Source: Oceanospirillaceae bacterium (GTDB taxonomy: Bacteria; Pseudomonadota; Gammaproteobacteria; Pseudomonadales; Balneatricaceae). Taken from it: DNA of 42,615 bases. The translations under genes were made by a program, and so were the position numbers. Below are positions 27,175 through 35,060 of this stretch, piece after piece (the stretch's first letter is position 1; the number at the start of each line of letters is the position of its first letter). Where the stretch lies: positions 1-42,615 of the forward strand of contig JABSRB010000047.1 in NCBI GenBank assembly GCA_013215375.1. The letters run 5' to 3'. Below the pieces are notes generated by a model. It had not been told where the DNA came from and searched no databases. It saw only the letters and a list, made by a program, of their open reading frames with translations.

Positions 27175-27633
27175 ATGAAAAAAATCCTAGCCATTATTTT
27201 GGTATTAATAACAGCTGTTTTAATATTTTTCTTTATCTTAGGCTATAAATCTCAGACGGGTGCAGCCCTTGGGCTTATGGATAACAAATTACAAGCTTGT
27301 CCCGACACACCTAACTGTGTGCTCAGTGAAGCAGATATAGTTGCTGAGTTTTATATTGATCCACTGGACATTGGCAATTATTCTACAGCGGCGGCCATAG
27401 AAAAAATTACTACGCTTATTTTGGCATCGGGTGGCGAAATCCATACAGATGAGCAATTATATATTGCCGTGACTTATCGCTCTAGTATTTTCAGTTTTGT
27501 CGATGATCTTGAAATCAGGATAGATGCGCAGCAGCAGAAAATTCACTTTCGATCAGCATCAAGAGTAGGTAAAAGTGACTTGGGGGCAAACCGCGCCCGG
27601 GTAGAAGCAATTAAAGAGGGTTACGCTAACTAG
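27175..27633 (+). CDS. DUF1499-family protein
   Basis: A 152-aa protein with one N-terminal transmembrane or lipoprotein-like signal segment (about 3-25), followed by the DUF1499 signature CPDTPNCVLSE and IHFRSASRVGKSDLGANRARVEAI, typical of the family. Function unknown. A good ribosome site (aaggttt) precedes ATG. Monocistronic. Confidence 0.85.
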   Translation: MKKILAIILVLITAVLIFFFILGYKSQTGAALGLMDNKLQACPDTPNCVLSEADIVAEFYIDPLDIGNYSTAAAIEKITTLILASGGEIHTDEQLYIAVTYRSSIFSFVDDLEIRIDAQQQKIHFRSASRVGKSDLGANRARVEAIKEGYAN

Positions 27634-27708
27634 GCGTTTAACATCTAACAATGAATACTGCCTATAAATTTGAAGATACTCAAAACAACAGACAGCAGTA
27701 TTCATTAT

Positions 27709-27894
27709 CCTAGATTCGGCGATTGAGCGCGAAAAAGGAGTGCAAGATATTGGTGTGCATAGGAAATTAAAAAATTTCGTGGTTACCAGGGATGAAATCT
27801 TGTTTCATCTTGATTGGTAATGAGAATATTTTCTGGTTTTCTAGGTATCTCAAGAGCTTGTGCTTACTTTCGTGATTCAACTGCCAAATTTTGG
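27709..27894. mobile_element. MITE-B copy 1 (186 bp)
   Basis: Matches the reverse complement of 41146-41308 along its length. Terminal repeats are cctagattcggcgattga and a more decayed right end tcaactgccaaattttgg. It carries about 23 bp not in copy 2, forming its own hairpin (gatgaaatcttgtttcatc). No ORF. Between a DUF1499 gene and the coiled-coil gene. Confidence 0.85.
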
Positions 27895-27905
27895 GTTACT
27901 AACAC

Positions 27906-28145
27906 TTAAACTTCTTCGATACGTCCAAGCAGTGCATTTACTTTAACCAACAACTCGCTCTGTTTTTCTTCCTGCTCTAATGACTCAAGCTGTAGTGTTT
28001 CACTTTCATCATTTAGCTGCGAAAGCTTCGCGCTAAGCTGTTCATTTTCTTCTTTAAGGGTAGCAATTATATCTGTTAAAGATGCATTTTTTTCTAACAG
28101 TTTATCGACAAGTTGTTCTATTTTCTGAAAAGCAGTTTCTAGCAT
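27906..28145 (-). CDS. Small coiled-coil protein (ZapB/TIGR02449-like)
   Basis: Start assigned to the internal ATG at 28143-28145, giving 79 aa beginning MLETAFQKIEQLVDK, since family members start here; the 94-aa reading adds an implausible Trp/Phe-rich leader. The whole protein is one predicted coiled coil with leucine heptads (KIEQLVDKLLEKNASLTDIIATLKEENEQL). Such proteins are usually near zapA and assist division-ring assembly, but no zapA is present here. Family assignment moderate. Confidence 0.7.
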   Translation of the reverse strand: MLETAFQKIEQLVDKLLEKNASLTDIIATLKEENEQLSAKLSQLNDESETLQLESLEQEEKQSELLVKVNALLGRIEEV

Positions 28146-28254
28146 GTGGAAATCCAAAGTATATAAAAAAGAGGGCCATTTTATCAGCATCTTTCAATAA
28201 TGCTAGAGAAGCTGCCCATAACTGACAAACCTTAGAAAGTAACGCGTGGATTTG

Positions 28255-28283
28255 GACAAAAAATTTAGCATAAAGCGCTAAAT
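28255..28283 (-). terminator. Terminator of the gloA2-like gene
   Basis: Stem atttagc / gctaaat, extended by a U-tract on the minus strand (attttttg), 17 bp beyond the stop codon of the VOC gene. Confidence 0.8.
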
Positions 28284-28299
28284 GTAAGGTTCAGTCCAA

Positions 28300-28683
28300 T
28301 CAGATTTGATAAATTTCTAGAGGTAACTGGTCGGGATCACTAAAAAAGGTAAATTTTTTCCCGGTATACTCATCGACACGAACCGGTTCTACCTCCACCC
28401 CATGCTTTAGCAGATGCTCAATAACAGAGTCGATACTTTCCACTGCAAAAGCCAAATGTCTCAGACCACAAGCTTCAGGATAGCTAGGCCTTGCCGGCAC
28501 GCCAGCAAAAGAGAATAACTCAACTTGGTTACCATTTGGCAAAGCTAAATCCAACTTGTATGAATCTCTTGCTTCACGGTAATTCTCAGCGAGAATTTCC
28601 AGACCCAGAATCTGTGTATAAAAATGTTTAGACTTTGCGTAGTCTGAGCAAATAATTGCCGCGTGATGAATACCTTTTAACAT
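28300..28683 (-). CDS. gloA2: VOC-family metalloprotein (GloA2/YaeR-like)
   Basis: A 127-aa glyoxalase/bleomycin-resistance-fold protein. Two beta-alpha-beta modules, with putative metal ligands His6-His7 (GIHHAAI), Glu in QVELFSF, His in GLRHLAFAV and Glu in LPLEIYQ. It most resembles YaeR/GloA2, whose substrate is not firmly established. Own terminator; preceded by the diguanylate cyclase gene. Confidence 0.85.
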   Translation of the reverse strand: MLKGIHHAAIICSDYAKSKHFYTQILGLEILAENYREARDSYKLDLALPNGNQVELFSFAGVPARPSYPEACGLRHLAFAVESIDSVIEHLLKHGVEVEPVRVDEYTGKKFTFFSDPDQLPLEIYQI

Positions 28684-28734
28684 CTATCCCCCTACAATTT
28701 ACTCAAAATTTTACCGGCACTAGCTAGCAGTAAT

Positions 28735-29922
28735 TTACTTACAGATCTGGTTACGCCCTTGGTCTTTCGCACGATACAAAGCAATATCAGCTGCTTTTAA
28801 GGGATTGGTTTTGGTTCTTGCGACCGCCAACCCACCACTGATAGTGACAGATACCGTCTCACCGCTACCGCCTTTACCCCTTAATCCGCGGCCTTTCTTA
28901 TTGTTTTTAGCACGTTTCTTACTGCGCACTTTCATACTGGCTTGCTCAACACTGATACGCACTTGCTCTAAGTACTCTTCAGCCATGTCCAAGTCAGTAC
29001 TTGGGAAAAGTACACAGAACTCTTCTCCGCCATAGCGGTATGCAGTGCCACCTTTTACCTGCCGAATCTTTTGCGCCACCATGCGCAGCACTTGATCGCC
29101 AACATCGTGACCATAAGTGTCATTAAAGTTTTTGAAAAAATCGATATCCAACATAGCCGCAGTGTAATTTTTACCCAGTTTAACCATTCTCTCGTTCAGG
29201 GCACGTCGACCCGGCAAACCCGTTAGTTCATCGATATAAGCCATGCTGAGTGAACGTTTAAACAACGCCATCACCAACAATAGCTGATTTAGGGACACCA
29301 ACAAACTTAAATGGATTTCGTTGCGCGGCGGCTCTATCAATAACCAGGCAGAAAACACTAAGCTAATTAACAGGTAAGCATCTATCAATAAATTCTGTAC
29401 AAACAACTTAATCAGTAAGTAAAAAAAGCACAGAGAAAAAACCGCCACTGCCGGGATAGAAACCGTTACCCCTTGGATATCGATATACGGCCAATTAATT
29501 AACTGGTGGAAATCATCAGCTTTAAAAACATAGGCCACGGCGAGAATACCGGGCTGACAGAAAATAAGCGCGATGCGAAACAAACCGGTAATACTATAAG
29601 TGCCACGCTCATTATAAAAAGCGATCAGCAGCATATTGACCGACATTAACACTAACGCCAACTGGGTATAATGTACGTTGGCAAAATCGAGTTTTAAAAA
29701 TGTCCACACCGACAAACTGACTAAGCCTGCAAACAAAATTCGGCTAAAGTTAAAAAATCCTACCACCAAAAATAGTACGCCGCTGAAAACTAAAGGTAGC
29801 CAGGGAATAAAGTACAACCATTGTTCAGGGATTGCAGCGCTAAAAGGCAGAGCGTAAACCGCGGCTGCTATAAACAGCATCGGCAAGAGTAATATATTTA
29901 TCGGTCTTACAAAATCAGGCAC
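28735..29922 (-). CDS. Membrane-bound diguanylate cyclase (GGDEF domain)
   Basis: Makes cyclic-di-GMP from two GTP. The 395-aa product has about eight N-terminal helices (residues 10-225) forming an unnamed membrane sensor, then a GGDEF domain: DELTGLPGRRAL at 231, LDIDFFKNFNDTYGHDVGD at 258, active site GGEEF at 298-302. The RxxD inhibitory site that normally precedes the active site is replaced by VKGG, so product inhibition may be absent. A 21-residue very basic loop at 331-351 (RSKKRAKNNKKGRGLRGKGG) interrupts the domain. Monocistronic. Confidence 0.93.
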   Translation of the reverse strand: MPDFVRPINILLLPMLFIAAAVYALPFSAAIPEQWLYFIPWLPLVFSGVLFLVVGFFNFSRILFAGLVSLSVWTFLKLDFANVHYTQLALVLMSVNMLLIAFYNERGTYSITGLFRIALIFCQPGILAVAYVFKADDFHQLINWPYIDIQGVTVSIPAVAVFSLCFFYLLIKLFVQNLLIDAYLLISLVFSAWLLIEPPRNEIHLSLLVSLNQLLLVMALFKRSLSMAYIDELTGLPGRRALNERMVKLGKNYTAAMLDIDFFKNFNDTYGHDVGDQVLRMVAQKIRQVKGGTAYRYGGEEFCVLFPSTDLDMAEEYLEQVRISVEQASMKVRSKKRAKNNKKGRGLRGKGGSGETVSVTISGGLAVARTKTNPLKAADIALYRAKDQGRNQICK

Positions 29923-30093
29923 AGGTTTTCCTTTATATAAACACGCATTTACCGCTAGGTTTAAAATACTTGGTGCTGCAAAGCGTTAATAAACAACTTT
30001 TTCACCTTAAGCAAAAATACAACATTAAAACAGGTTGTTCTATAAGTGAGCTAATCTTATGAAATTGCTGATAAAGAGGCCAGAATAAACCGC

Positions 30094-31077
30094 TTAAAAT
30101 CGCGTTTTATTACGGCTCTTCCACATATCTGATGCTTTGGTTTGCGCTGCATCAAACTCAACACACACACCTAACAATACTAATGTGGCTGCTAGCGTAC
30201 TGATAACCGCACCCTCACCATAGGCATGAGTTAATTCACCCCGCCACAGCTGTACCAAGTTTTCTACGTTTAATTCAGATTCACGTACTTCTCGCTTAGG
30301 GTAAATGCGTGGCCATTGCTGTTCCGATAATTGTTTGTTTTTGATCCAGCGAATCTCACAATTAGCATCCGGGCGTACTTCAGCCTCACCACCGTCCCCG
30401 CGAATCGTCAAGCTATTCTCCACCCCTAAAATGGCACTGGTCTGCTGATGCATCGGGGCATAAGCGGGATGAAACACGCCATCAACACTGCACTTTGATA
30501 GTAGTGGATTTAACATACGGCACAACGTATGCACTGGTGAACGCAGGCCAAAGATAGCACGCATCTGGATTATATCAGACACCTTTGGCGCCAGTGAGGC
30601 GATGCCCATGAATGCAAAGTTTTGTGAATCTAATGCCTCACTAACCTGCTGCCAATCCTCACAACTAGGTAAGTTAAACAGCGAAAGCACATCTTGGATA
30701 TAAATACGCCCTGCAGTGTGTCCACGCGCACCGTGCATGAAAACTTTATGGCCGTTTTCGGCCAGCAGCAGCGCCGTTAACAAAAACCACGGCAGCTGAC
30801 GTTTTTTTCCTGCGTAAGTAGACCAATCTAAATCGACATGTAAGTTGTCTGGCGCACTATTGCGCGCACGTACCGCTTGCACAAAGCCTGCTAACTCTTC
30901 AGGGGACTCCTCTTTCACGCGCAGCAACATTAAAAATGCGCCAAGTTGCTCCGGGCGAACAAGATCATCTAAAATCATGCCCATGGCACTTTGTGCCTCA
31001 TCTAAGGTTAAAGATCTAGACCCTTTTTTACCTTTCCCTAAGATTCTCACATATTGAGCAAACGGATGTTCCTGCAC
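30094..31077 (-). CDS. ybiB: YbiB/TrpD2-family glycosyltransferase-fold protein
   Basis: A 327-aa relative of anthranilate phosphoribosyltransferase. The N-terminal helical domain has GKGKKGSRSLTLDEAQSAMGMIL, and the nucleoside-phosphorylase-like core is present, but the diphosphate-binding GTGGD-like motif of true TrpD is absent. E. coli YbiB binds nucleic acids and is LexA-controlled (from memory), so a tryptophan-synthesis role is unlikely. Start GTG with AGGTG just upstream. Divergent from rlmD. Confidence 0.85.
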   Translation of the reverse strand: MQEHPFAQYVRILGKGKKGSRSLTLDEAQSAMGMILDDLVRPEQLGAFLMLLRVKEESPEELAGFVQAVRARNSAPDNLHVDLDWSTYAGKKRQLPWFLLTALLLAENGHKVFMHGARGHTAGRIYIQDVLSLFNLPSCEDWQQVSEALDSQNFAFMGIASLAPKVSDIIQMRAIFGLRSPVHTLCRMLNPLLSKCSVDGVFHPAYAPMHQQTSAILGVENSLTIRGDGGEAEVRPDANCEIRWIKNKQLSEQQWPRIYPKREVRESELNVENLVQLWRGELTHAYGEGAVISTLAATLVLLGVCVEFDAAQTKASDMWKSRNKTRF

Positions 31078-31191
31078 ACTGGCACCTACTGTCGATAAAA
31101 TCAGCGCCTATGATAAGCAGCTGATAATACGAAAGCAATTATTCAATCCAATACATTGACTCAGGCAATAACATTATTGGCCAGGAGTAGG

Positions 31192-31197
31192 TATAAT
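31192..31197 (+). promoter_or_regulatory. -10 hexamer TATAAT upstream of rlmD
   Basis: A perfect TATAAT preceded by gg, 79 bp before the rlmD start codon. No good -35 is seen at 17 bp. The next 12 bases (cctaaattcggc) equal the end of MITE-B. Confidence 0.45.
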
Positions 31198-31275
31198 CCT
31201 AAATTCGGCCGTAACTAACAGAGATTAGTACTCAGCCCAGCAATTTTTCAGACAAGACCACACAGGCAACACTTC

Positions 31276-32676
31276 ATGTCACGTAATAAGATTCAATATG
31301 GCCGCCCAAAAAAAGCCAAGCAAACTCCCTCACAATTTAACATCACCATTGACAACCTCTCACTTGAAGGGCGTGGTGTTGCTCGTAATAAGGGTAAAAC
31401 CGTGTTTGTCGAGGGCGCGATCCCCGGTGAAATGCTCACCGTTAAGATAGAAAAACAGCACAAACATTATGATGAGGCGAGCATCGTTGCCATAAACACC
31501 GCATCAGAACATCGAATAAGCCCACAATGTGAGCATTACAATGACTGCGGTGGCTGCCAGTTACAGCACATCGAAACCGATGCCCAGCTAAACTTCAAGC
31601 AACAAGCGGTACTCTCTTTACTGGCACGCGGCGCTAAGATTACACCAACTAAAATCGATACTCCACTGAGCTCTAGTGGCTTTCACTATCGACGCAGTGC
31701 CCGTATCGGCGTTAACTTTATTACGCAAACACAAACCGCCATTGTTGGCTTTAGACGCAGCAACAGTAATCAATTACTGCAAGTATCAAACTGCATGGTA
31801 CTGCCTGAGTATTTATCAGGGCTGTTCGATCAGTTGCGCAACACTTTAGAGAACATAGAAAACGCTAAAACCATTACCCATGTGGAATATTTACAAGGGG
31901 ATACCACCGGCGCACTGACCTTTCGCGCCATGAGCAAACTCAGCACGCAAACTTGCGCGATGCTTGAAAAATTACTGCAAAATTTTAAGCTTCAAGGGTT
32001 TATCAGATACGATGATCAGGTAGTGCCACTGGCCAACAATCCTGGCAGCTTAGACTATAACGTCAATCAGCTTTCACTTAGCTTTAAGCCGGGTGATTTT
32101 TTACAAGTCAATGCCGCCGTTAATCAGCAGATGATTAGCCGCGCAGTACAGTGGTTAGCGTTAAACAAAAAAGATCGTATCTTAGATCTATTCTGTGGTT
32201 TAGGTAACTTTTCACTGCCTATTGCCCAGCAAGTGAAAAGTTTAACCGGTGTTGAAGGCAGCACCACCATGGTAGAGCGCGCCACCGCGAACGCTGCACA
32301 AAATAACTTGGACAACGCCCAGTTTTTCAGCGCGGACTTGAGCCAAGATATCCAAGGTAAGAGCTGGTTCACAAATAGCTACAACAAGCTCATTATCGAT
32401 CCTCCCAGAAATGGTGCCAGTGAAGTCATCAGCCAATTACTGACAGCAAATGAAGAGGGGACGAGCATTAACCCAAGCCACATTTTGTATATTGCCTGTG
32501 ACCCGAGCTCCCTAGTGCGCGATGCTAAGCTGTTGCAAACGTTAGGCTATCAAATGGACAAGTTCTCAGTGATGGATATGTTCCCTAACACCACCCACAT
32601 TGAGTCGATGGCGCTGTTTGTTAAACGCACTAAACGCCCCAAGAAAAGCAATACGCAAAAGCTGTTCGGCCATTGA
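31276..32676 (+). CDS. rlmD: 23S rRNA (uracil-1939-C5)-methyltransferase
   Basis: SAM-dependent enzyme making m5U1939 in 23S rRNA. The 466-aa product has an N-terminal TRAM RNA-binding domain (about 20-75), the 4Fe-4S ligands CEHYNDCGGCQLQH near residue 85, and a Rossmann methyltransferase domain with LDLFCGLGNFSLP, the IDPPRNGA motif and the catalytic cysteine in YIACDPSSL. Its last four bases overlap the rluA start (TTGA), so the two rRNA-modifying enzymes are translationally coupled. Confidence 0.96.
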   Translation: MSRNKIQYGRPKKAKQTPSQFNITIDNLSLEGRGVARNKGKTVFVEGAIPGEMLTVKIEKQHKHYDEASIVAINTASEHRISPQCEHYNDCGGCQLQHIETDAQLNFKQQAVLSLLARGAKITPTKIDTPLSSSGFHYRRSARIGVNFITQTQTAIVGFRRSNSNQLLQVSNCMVLPEYLSGLFDQLRNTLENIENAKTITHVEYLQGDTTGALTFRAMSKLSTQTCAMLEKLLQNFKLQGFIRYDDQVVPLANNPGSLDYNVNQLSLSFKPGDFLQVNAAVNQQMISRAVQWLALNKKDRILDLFCGLGNFSLPIAQQVKSLTGVEGSTTMVERATANAAQNNLDNAQFFSADLSQDIQGKSWFTNSYNKLIIDPPRNGASEVISQLLTANEEGTSINPSHILYIACDPSSLVRDAKLLQTLGYQMDKFSVMDMFPNTTHIESMALFVKRTKRPKKSNTQKLFGH

Positions 32677-33296
32677 TTAATATCATCTTCCAAGATGCTG
32701 ATTTGATCATTGTTGAAAAGCCTCACGATGTATTATCAGTGCCCGGTAAAGGCCCCGAAAAACAAGACTGTTTAATCAGCAGGCTTGTTGAACAGGGCTT
32801 TCCCTCTGCCTTGATAGTGCATCGCTTAGATTTTGCCACCTCTGGGCTGATGGTCGTCGCGCTCAACAAAGCGATGCACAAAGCCTTGAGCATGTTATTC
32901 CAAAATCGTCAGATAAGTAAAAGGTACCACGCACTGCTCGGTGGCATCCCCACCACCGATAGCGGAGCGGTTCATCAACCGCTGCGCTGTGACTGGGAGA
33001 ATCGCCCGCTGCAAATCGTTGACTATCAATGGGGCAAGAAAGCCCTGACGCACTGGCAGATACTGCAGCGCTTTGAGGATTATGTAAGCGTACTATTGAG
33101 CCCTGAAACAGGGCGTTCTCATCAATTGCGGGTGCACATGCAGTGGCTGGGACACTCAATACTCGGGGATAGGTTTTATGCCCAAGGCGCTGCTTTAGCT
33201 AAATCTAACCGGCTTTGTTTGCACGCATCCCATTTAGGATTTATCCACCCAGGCACTGGTCAGCCATTAAATTTTGATTCAGCCAGCCCTTTTTAA
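32673..33296 (+). CDS. rluA: RluA-family RNA pseudouridine synthase
   Basis: Converts uridine to pseudouridine in RNA; RluA itself acts on 23S U746 and tRNA U32. The 207-aa product has no S4 domain, as for RluA. Catalytic motif HRLDFATSG near residue 50, then RYHALLGG and ETGRSHQLRVHMQWLGHSILGDRFY. Start TTG overlaps the rlmD stop in TTGA. Specificity inferred from size and motifs. Confidence 0.88.
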   Translation: MINIIFQDADLIIVEKPHDVLSVPGKGPEKQDCLISRLVEQGFPSALIVHRLDFATSGLMVVALNKAMHKALSMLFQNRQISKRYHALLGGIPTTDSGAVHQPLRCDWENRPLQIVDYQWGKKALTHWQILQRFEDYVSVLLSPETGRSHQLRVHMQWLGHSILGDRFYAQGAALAKSNRLCLHASHLGFIHPGTGQPLNFDSASPF

Positions 33297-33298
33297 AA

Positions 33299-33313
33299 TG
33301 AGAATGATTAGCT
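33299..33313. promoter_or_regulatory. Orphan Fur-box-like sequence
   Basis: tgagaatgattagct matches 11 of 14 informative positions of the 7-1-7 Fur consensus TGATAATNATTATCA. It starts 2 bp after the rluA stop codon and is followed by repeat E copy 2, with no iron gene next to it. A remnant of a lost promoter is possible, as is chance. Confidence 0.3.
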
Positions 33314-33319
33314 GTGAGC

Positions 33320-33672
33320 AAGCAGAGACTGATTTCACCCCCACCCTCCGTCAATACATTTGTTGTTCTCTTAGCCCGAATATTGCACCCAATTGCTCGT
33401 GCCCTAGCTTGCTCCTTGTTTTTACAGACTTTTCTTTCTCAATCAACCGGACGTACCAGTCCGGCGCTCAATCGAAAAAAAGCCCGTAAAAACAACTAGC
33501 GGCGCTATCATCACGGCATTGCATGCAATATCCGGCTTAGATTAATTTTTTAAATCTTACCTCCGTGTTCTCTGTGCCCTCTGTGGTGAAAAAATCTTTT
33601 AAAGACTTCTACCACCGAGGGCACAGAGGCGCTTCGCTACACAGAGAAAACCTAAGACACTTTAGCTTTGAG
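33320..33672. repeat. Dispersed repeat E, copy 2 (interrupted by MITE-A)
   Basis: Same sequence as 1-187, but with the 162-bp MITE-A and a second TTAG inserted at the TTAG target. The two flanks rejoin into the copy-1 sequence. It contains the accaccgagg..cacagaggcgcttcgctacaca segment and one ctttgag unit. It fills the gap between rluA and the LysE gene. Confidence 0.88.
33371..33540. mobile_element. MITE-A copy 2 (162 bp) with TTAG target duplications
   Basis: Element 33375-33536, flanked by TTAG at 33371-33374 and 33537-33540. Ends cccgaatattgca and tgcaatatccggc are inverted repeats; inside is an imperfect hairpin (gtttttacagacttttctttc pairing with gaaaaaaagcccgtaaaaac). The uninserted relative of its target is at 45-75 in the window. 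Confidence 0.93.
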
Positions 33673-33693
33673 TCCAAAGCTCGTCACTTATCC

Positions 33694-34314
33694 CTACTGC
33701 TTAGCGACCAACGCCCAGACTCCCGCAGTCGACATTAGGGATCCGCCACAGAGATTAAAAATGCGCTGCGCTTTGCCAGATGACAAAAGTTGTCGCGCCC
33801 TACCGGCAAACACTGCATAGAGGGTGGCATTTAACGCCGCTAAGGCTACAAACGTGACCGACAATACCCACAACTGGGCGCTGACATCACCTTGGGTATT
33901 AATGAATTGCGGTAAAAAAGCCACGAAGAAGATAATGCCTTTAGGATTTAAAGCCGTTACTAGATAAGTATTAACAAATAACTTCAAGCTTGATGCCGCA
34001 GGTTTATTCGCCTCTATAGTAGGCGCTTTAACCCCCGCCATGAGTAATTTAACGCCTAAATAAAGCAGGTACAATCCCCCTGCCCATTTCACTACTTGGA
34101 ACCAAAATACCGACTCCTCTAATAAAGCCCCCAAGCCCACCAACGAGAGCGCCAACGCCGTTGAATCCCCTAGCGCTACTGCTAACACTAGCGGTATTTT
34201 GGCTTTCAGTCCGTGTGACATTGAGTAACTTATCACGGTGAGAATAGTCGGACCCGGTATGATCAATAACACTATCGATGCCAAGCTAAACGCTAGCCAA
34301 ATTTCAATACTCAT
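33694..34314 (-). CDS. LysE/RhtB-family amino-acid exporter
   Basis: A 206-aa inner-membrane exporter with about six helices. Family signature PGPTILTVISYSMSHGLKAKIPLVLAVALGDS at residues 20-52, LKLFVNTYLVTALNPKGIIFFVAFLPQFI in the middle. Exports amino acids or homoserine-type compounds; exact substrate unknown. The ribosome site ggag precedes ATG. Monocistronic. Confidence 0.9.
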   Translation of the reverse strand: MSIEIWLAFSLASIVLLIIPGPTILTVISYSMSHGLKAKIPLVLAVALGDSTALALSLVGLGALLEESVFWFQVVKWAGGLYLLYLGVKLLMAGVKAPTIEANKPAASSLKLFVNTYLVTALNPKGIIFFVAFLPQFINTQGDVSAQLWVLSVTFVALAALNATLYAVFAGRARQLLSSGKAQRIFNLCGGSLMSTAGVWALVAKQ

Positions 34315-34378
34315 ATTTTCTCCAAAAATTATTGATATACAGTGATAAACGGTCCACTGGATCTAAAACTATCATGCT

Positions 34379-34849
34379 TTAATTTATAAACTCAGCAGCG
34401 CCATATTGGCTAACGACTTTAATACCGTGTTTTTCCAAGATGGCACAAGTAACGCCCTGGCCCTTTATTTTATCACCCGCAAATTTACCATTATAAATAG
34501 TGCCACTACCACAAGAAGGGCTAGATTCGGTTAATATTGCCCGCTTGATGTTATTCTCCTGACATATTTGTAACGCCAACTGCGCACCTTTAATAAACGG
34601 TGCTGTTACATCAGAGCCATCTTTCCCCATAATTTTCGCCTTGCCCTCTAATACATCGCTCCCGACACCGCCACAAATCTCTGCTGCAATACGTGGTGTC
34701 GACAATCCTCCTGCTACTTCCGGGCAAAAAGAGATGATCTCATGCGCTGCTATAACCTTTGTAAATGCATCATTATCGACAGGCAAATCATTGCCATCGT
34801 AGCGTACTTTACAGCCAAGCAAACAGGCACTAACCAATATTTTTGACAT
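34379..34849 (-). CDS. DUF523-family protein
   Basis: A 156-aa cysteine-rich cytoplasmic protein: MSKILVSACLLGCKVRYDG at the start, FCPEVAGGLSTPR, and ESSPSCGSGTIYNGKF, the conserved cysteine blocks of DUF523. Function unknown; the cysteines suggest a metal or redox role. Divergent from the iron ABC operon. Confidence 0.85.
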   Translation of the reverse strand: MSKILVSACLLGCKVRYDGNDLPVDNDAFTKVIAAHEIISFCPEVAGGLSTPRIAAEICGGVGSDVLEGKAKIMGKDGSDVTAPFIKGAQLALQICQENNIKRAILTESSPSCGSGTIYNGKFAGDKIKGQGVTCAILEKHGIKVVSQYGAAEFIN

Positions 34850-34978
34850 GATATTCTAAAAACTCAAGATAAAAAACACTGCCAAATTTTACCATTGTGC
34901 CCGAAAAAACATAGCTTAAGCACAACCTAACGACACTAAAAATAGCCAGATAAACCACCATATTTTTATGAATATAAA

Positions 34979-35015
34979 TGATAATGGTTTTGATTTAGAT
35001 TTACTAAGTTATACT
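34979..35015 (+). promoter_or_regulatory. Fur-box-like site and promoter of the iron-type ABC operon
   Basis: tgataatggttttga (34979-34993) fits 11 of 14 positions of the 7-1-7 Fur consensus and overlaps a TTTTGA -35; TATACT follows after 16 bp at 35010-35015. Iron-responsive repression is the likely meaning, since a FecB-like binding-protein gene follows. Confidence 0.55.
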
Positions 35016-35060
35016 TCTATTGTATCATCCAGTTTTCTCACGCAACTTAAGGAAACTAAA

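Noticed and set aside
33371-33540. MITE-A considered as an integron attC site
   Set aside because: It has a palindromic fold, but no GTTRRRY/RYYYAAC core sites and it shows 4-bp target duplications, which attC sites do not.
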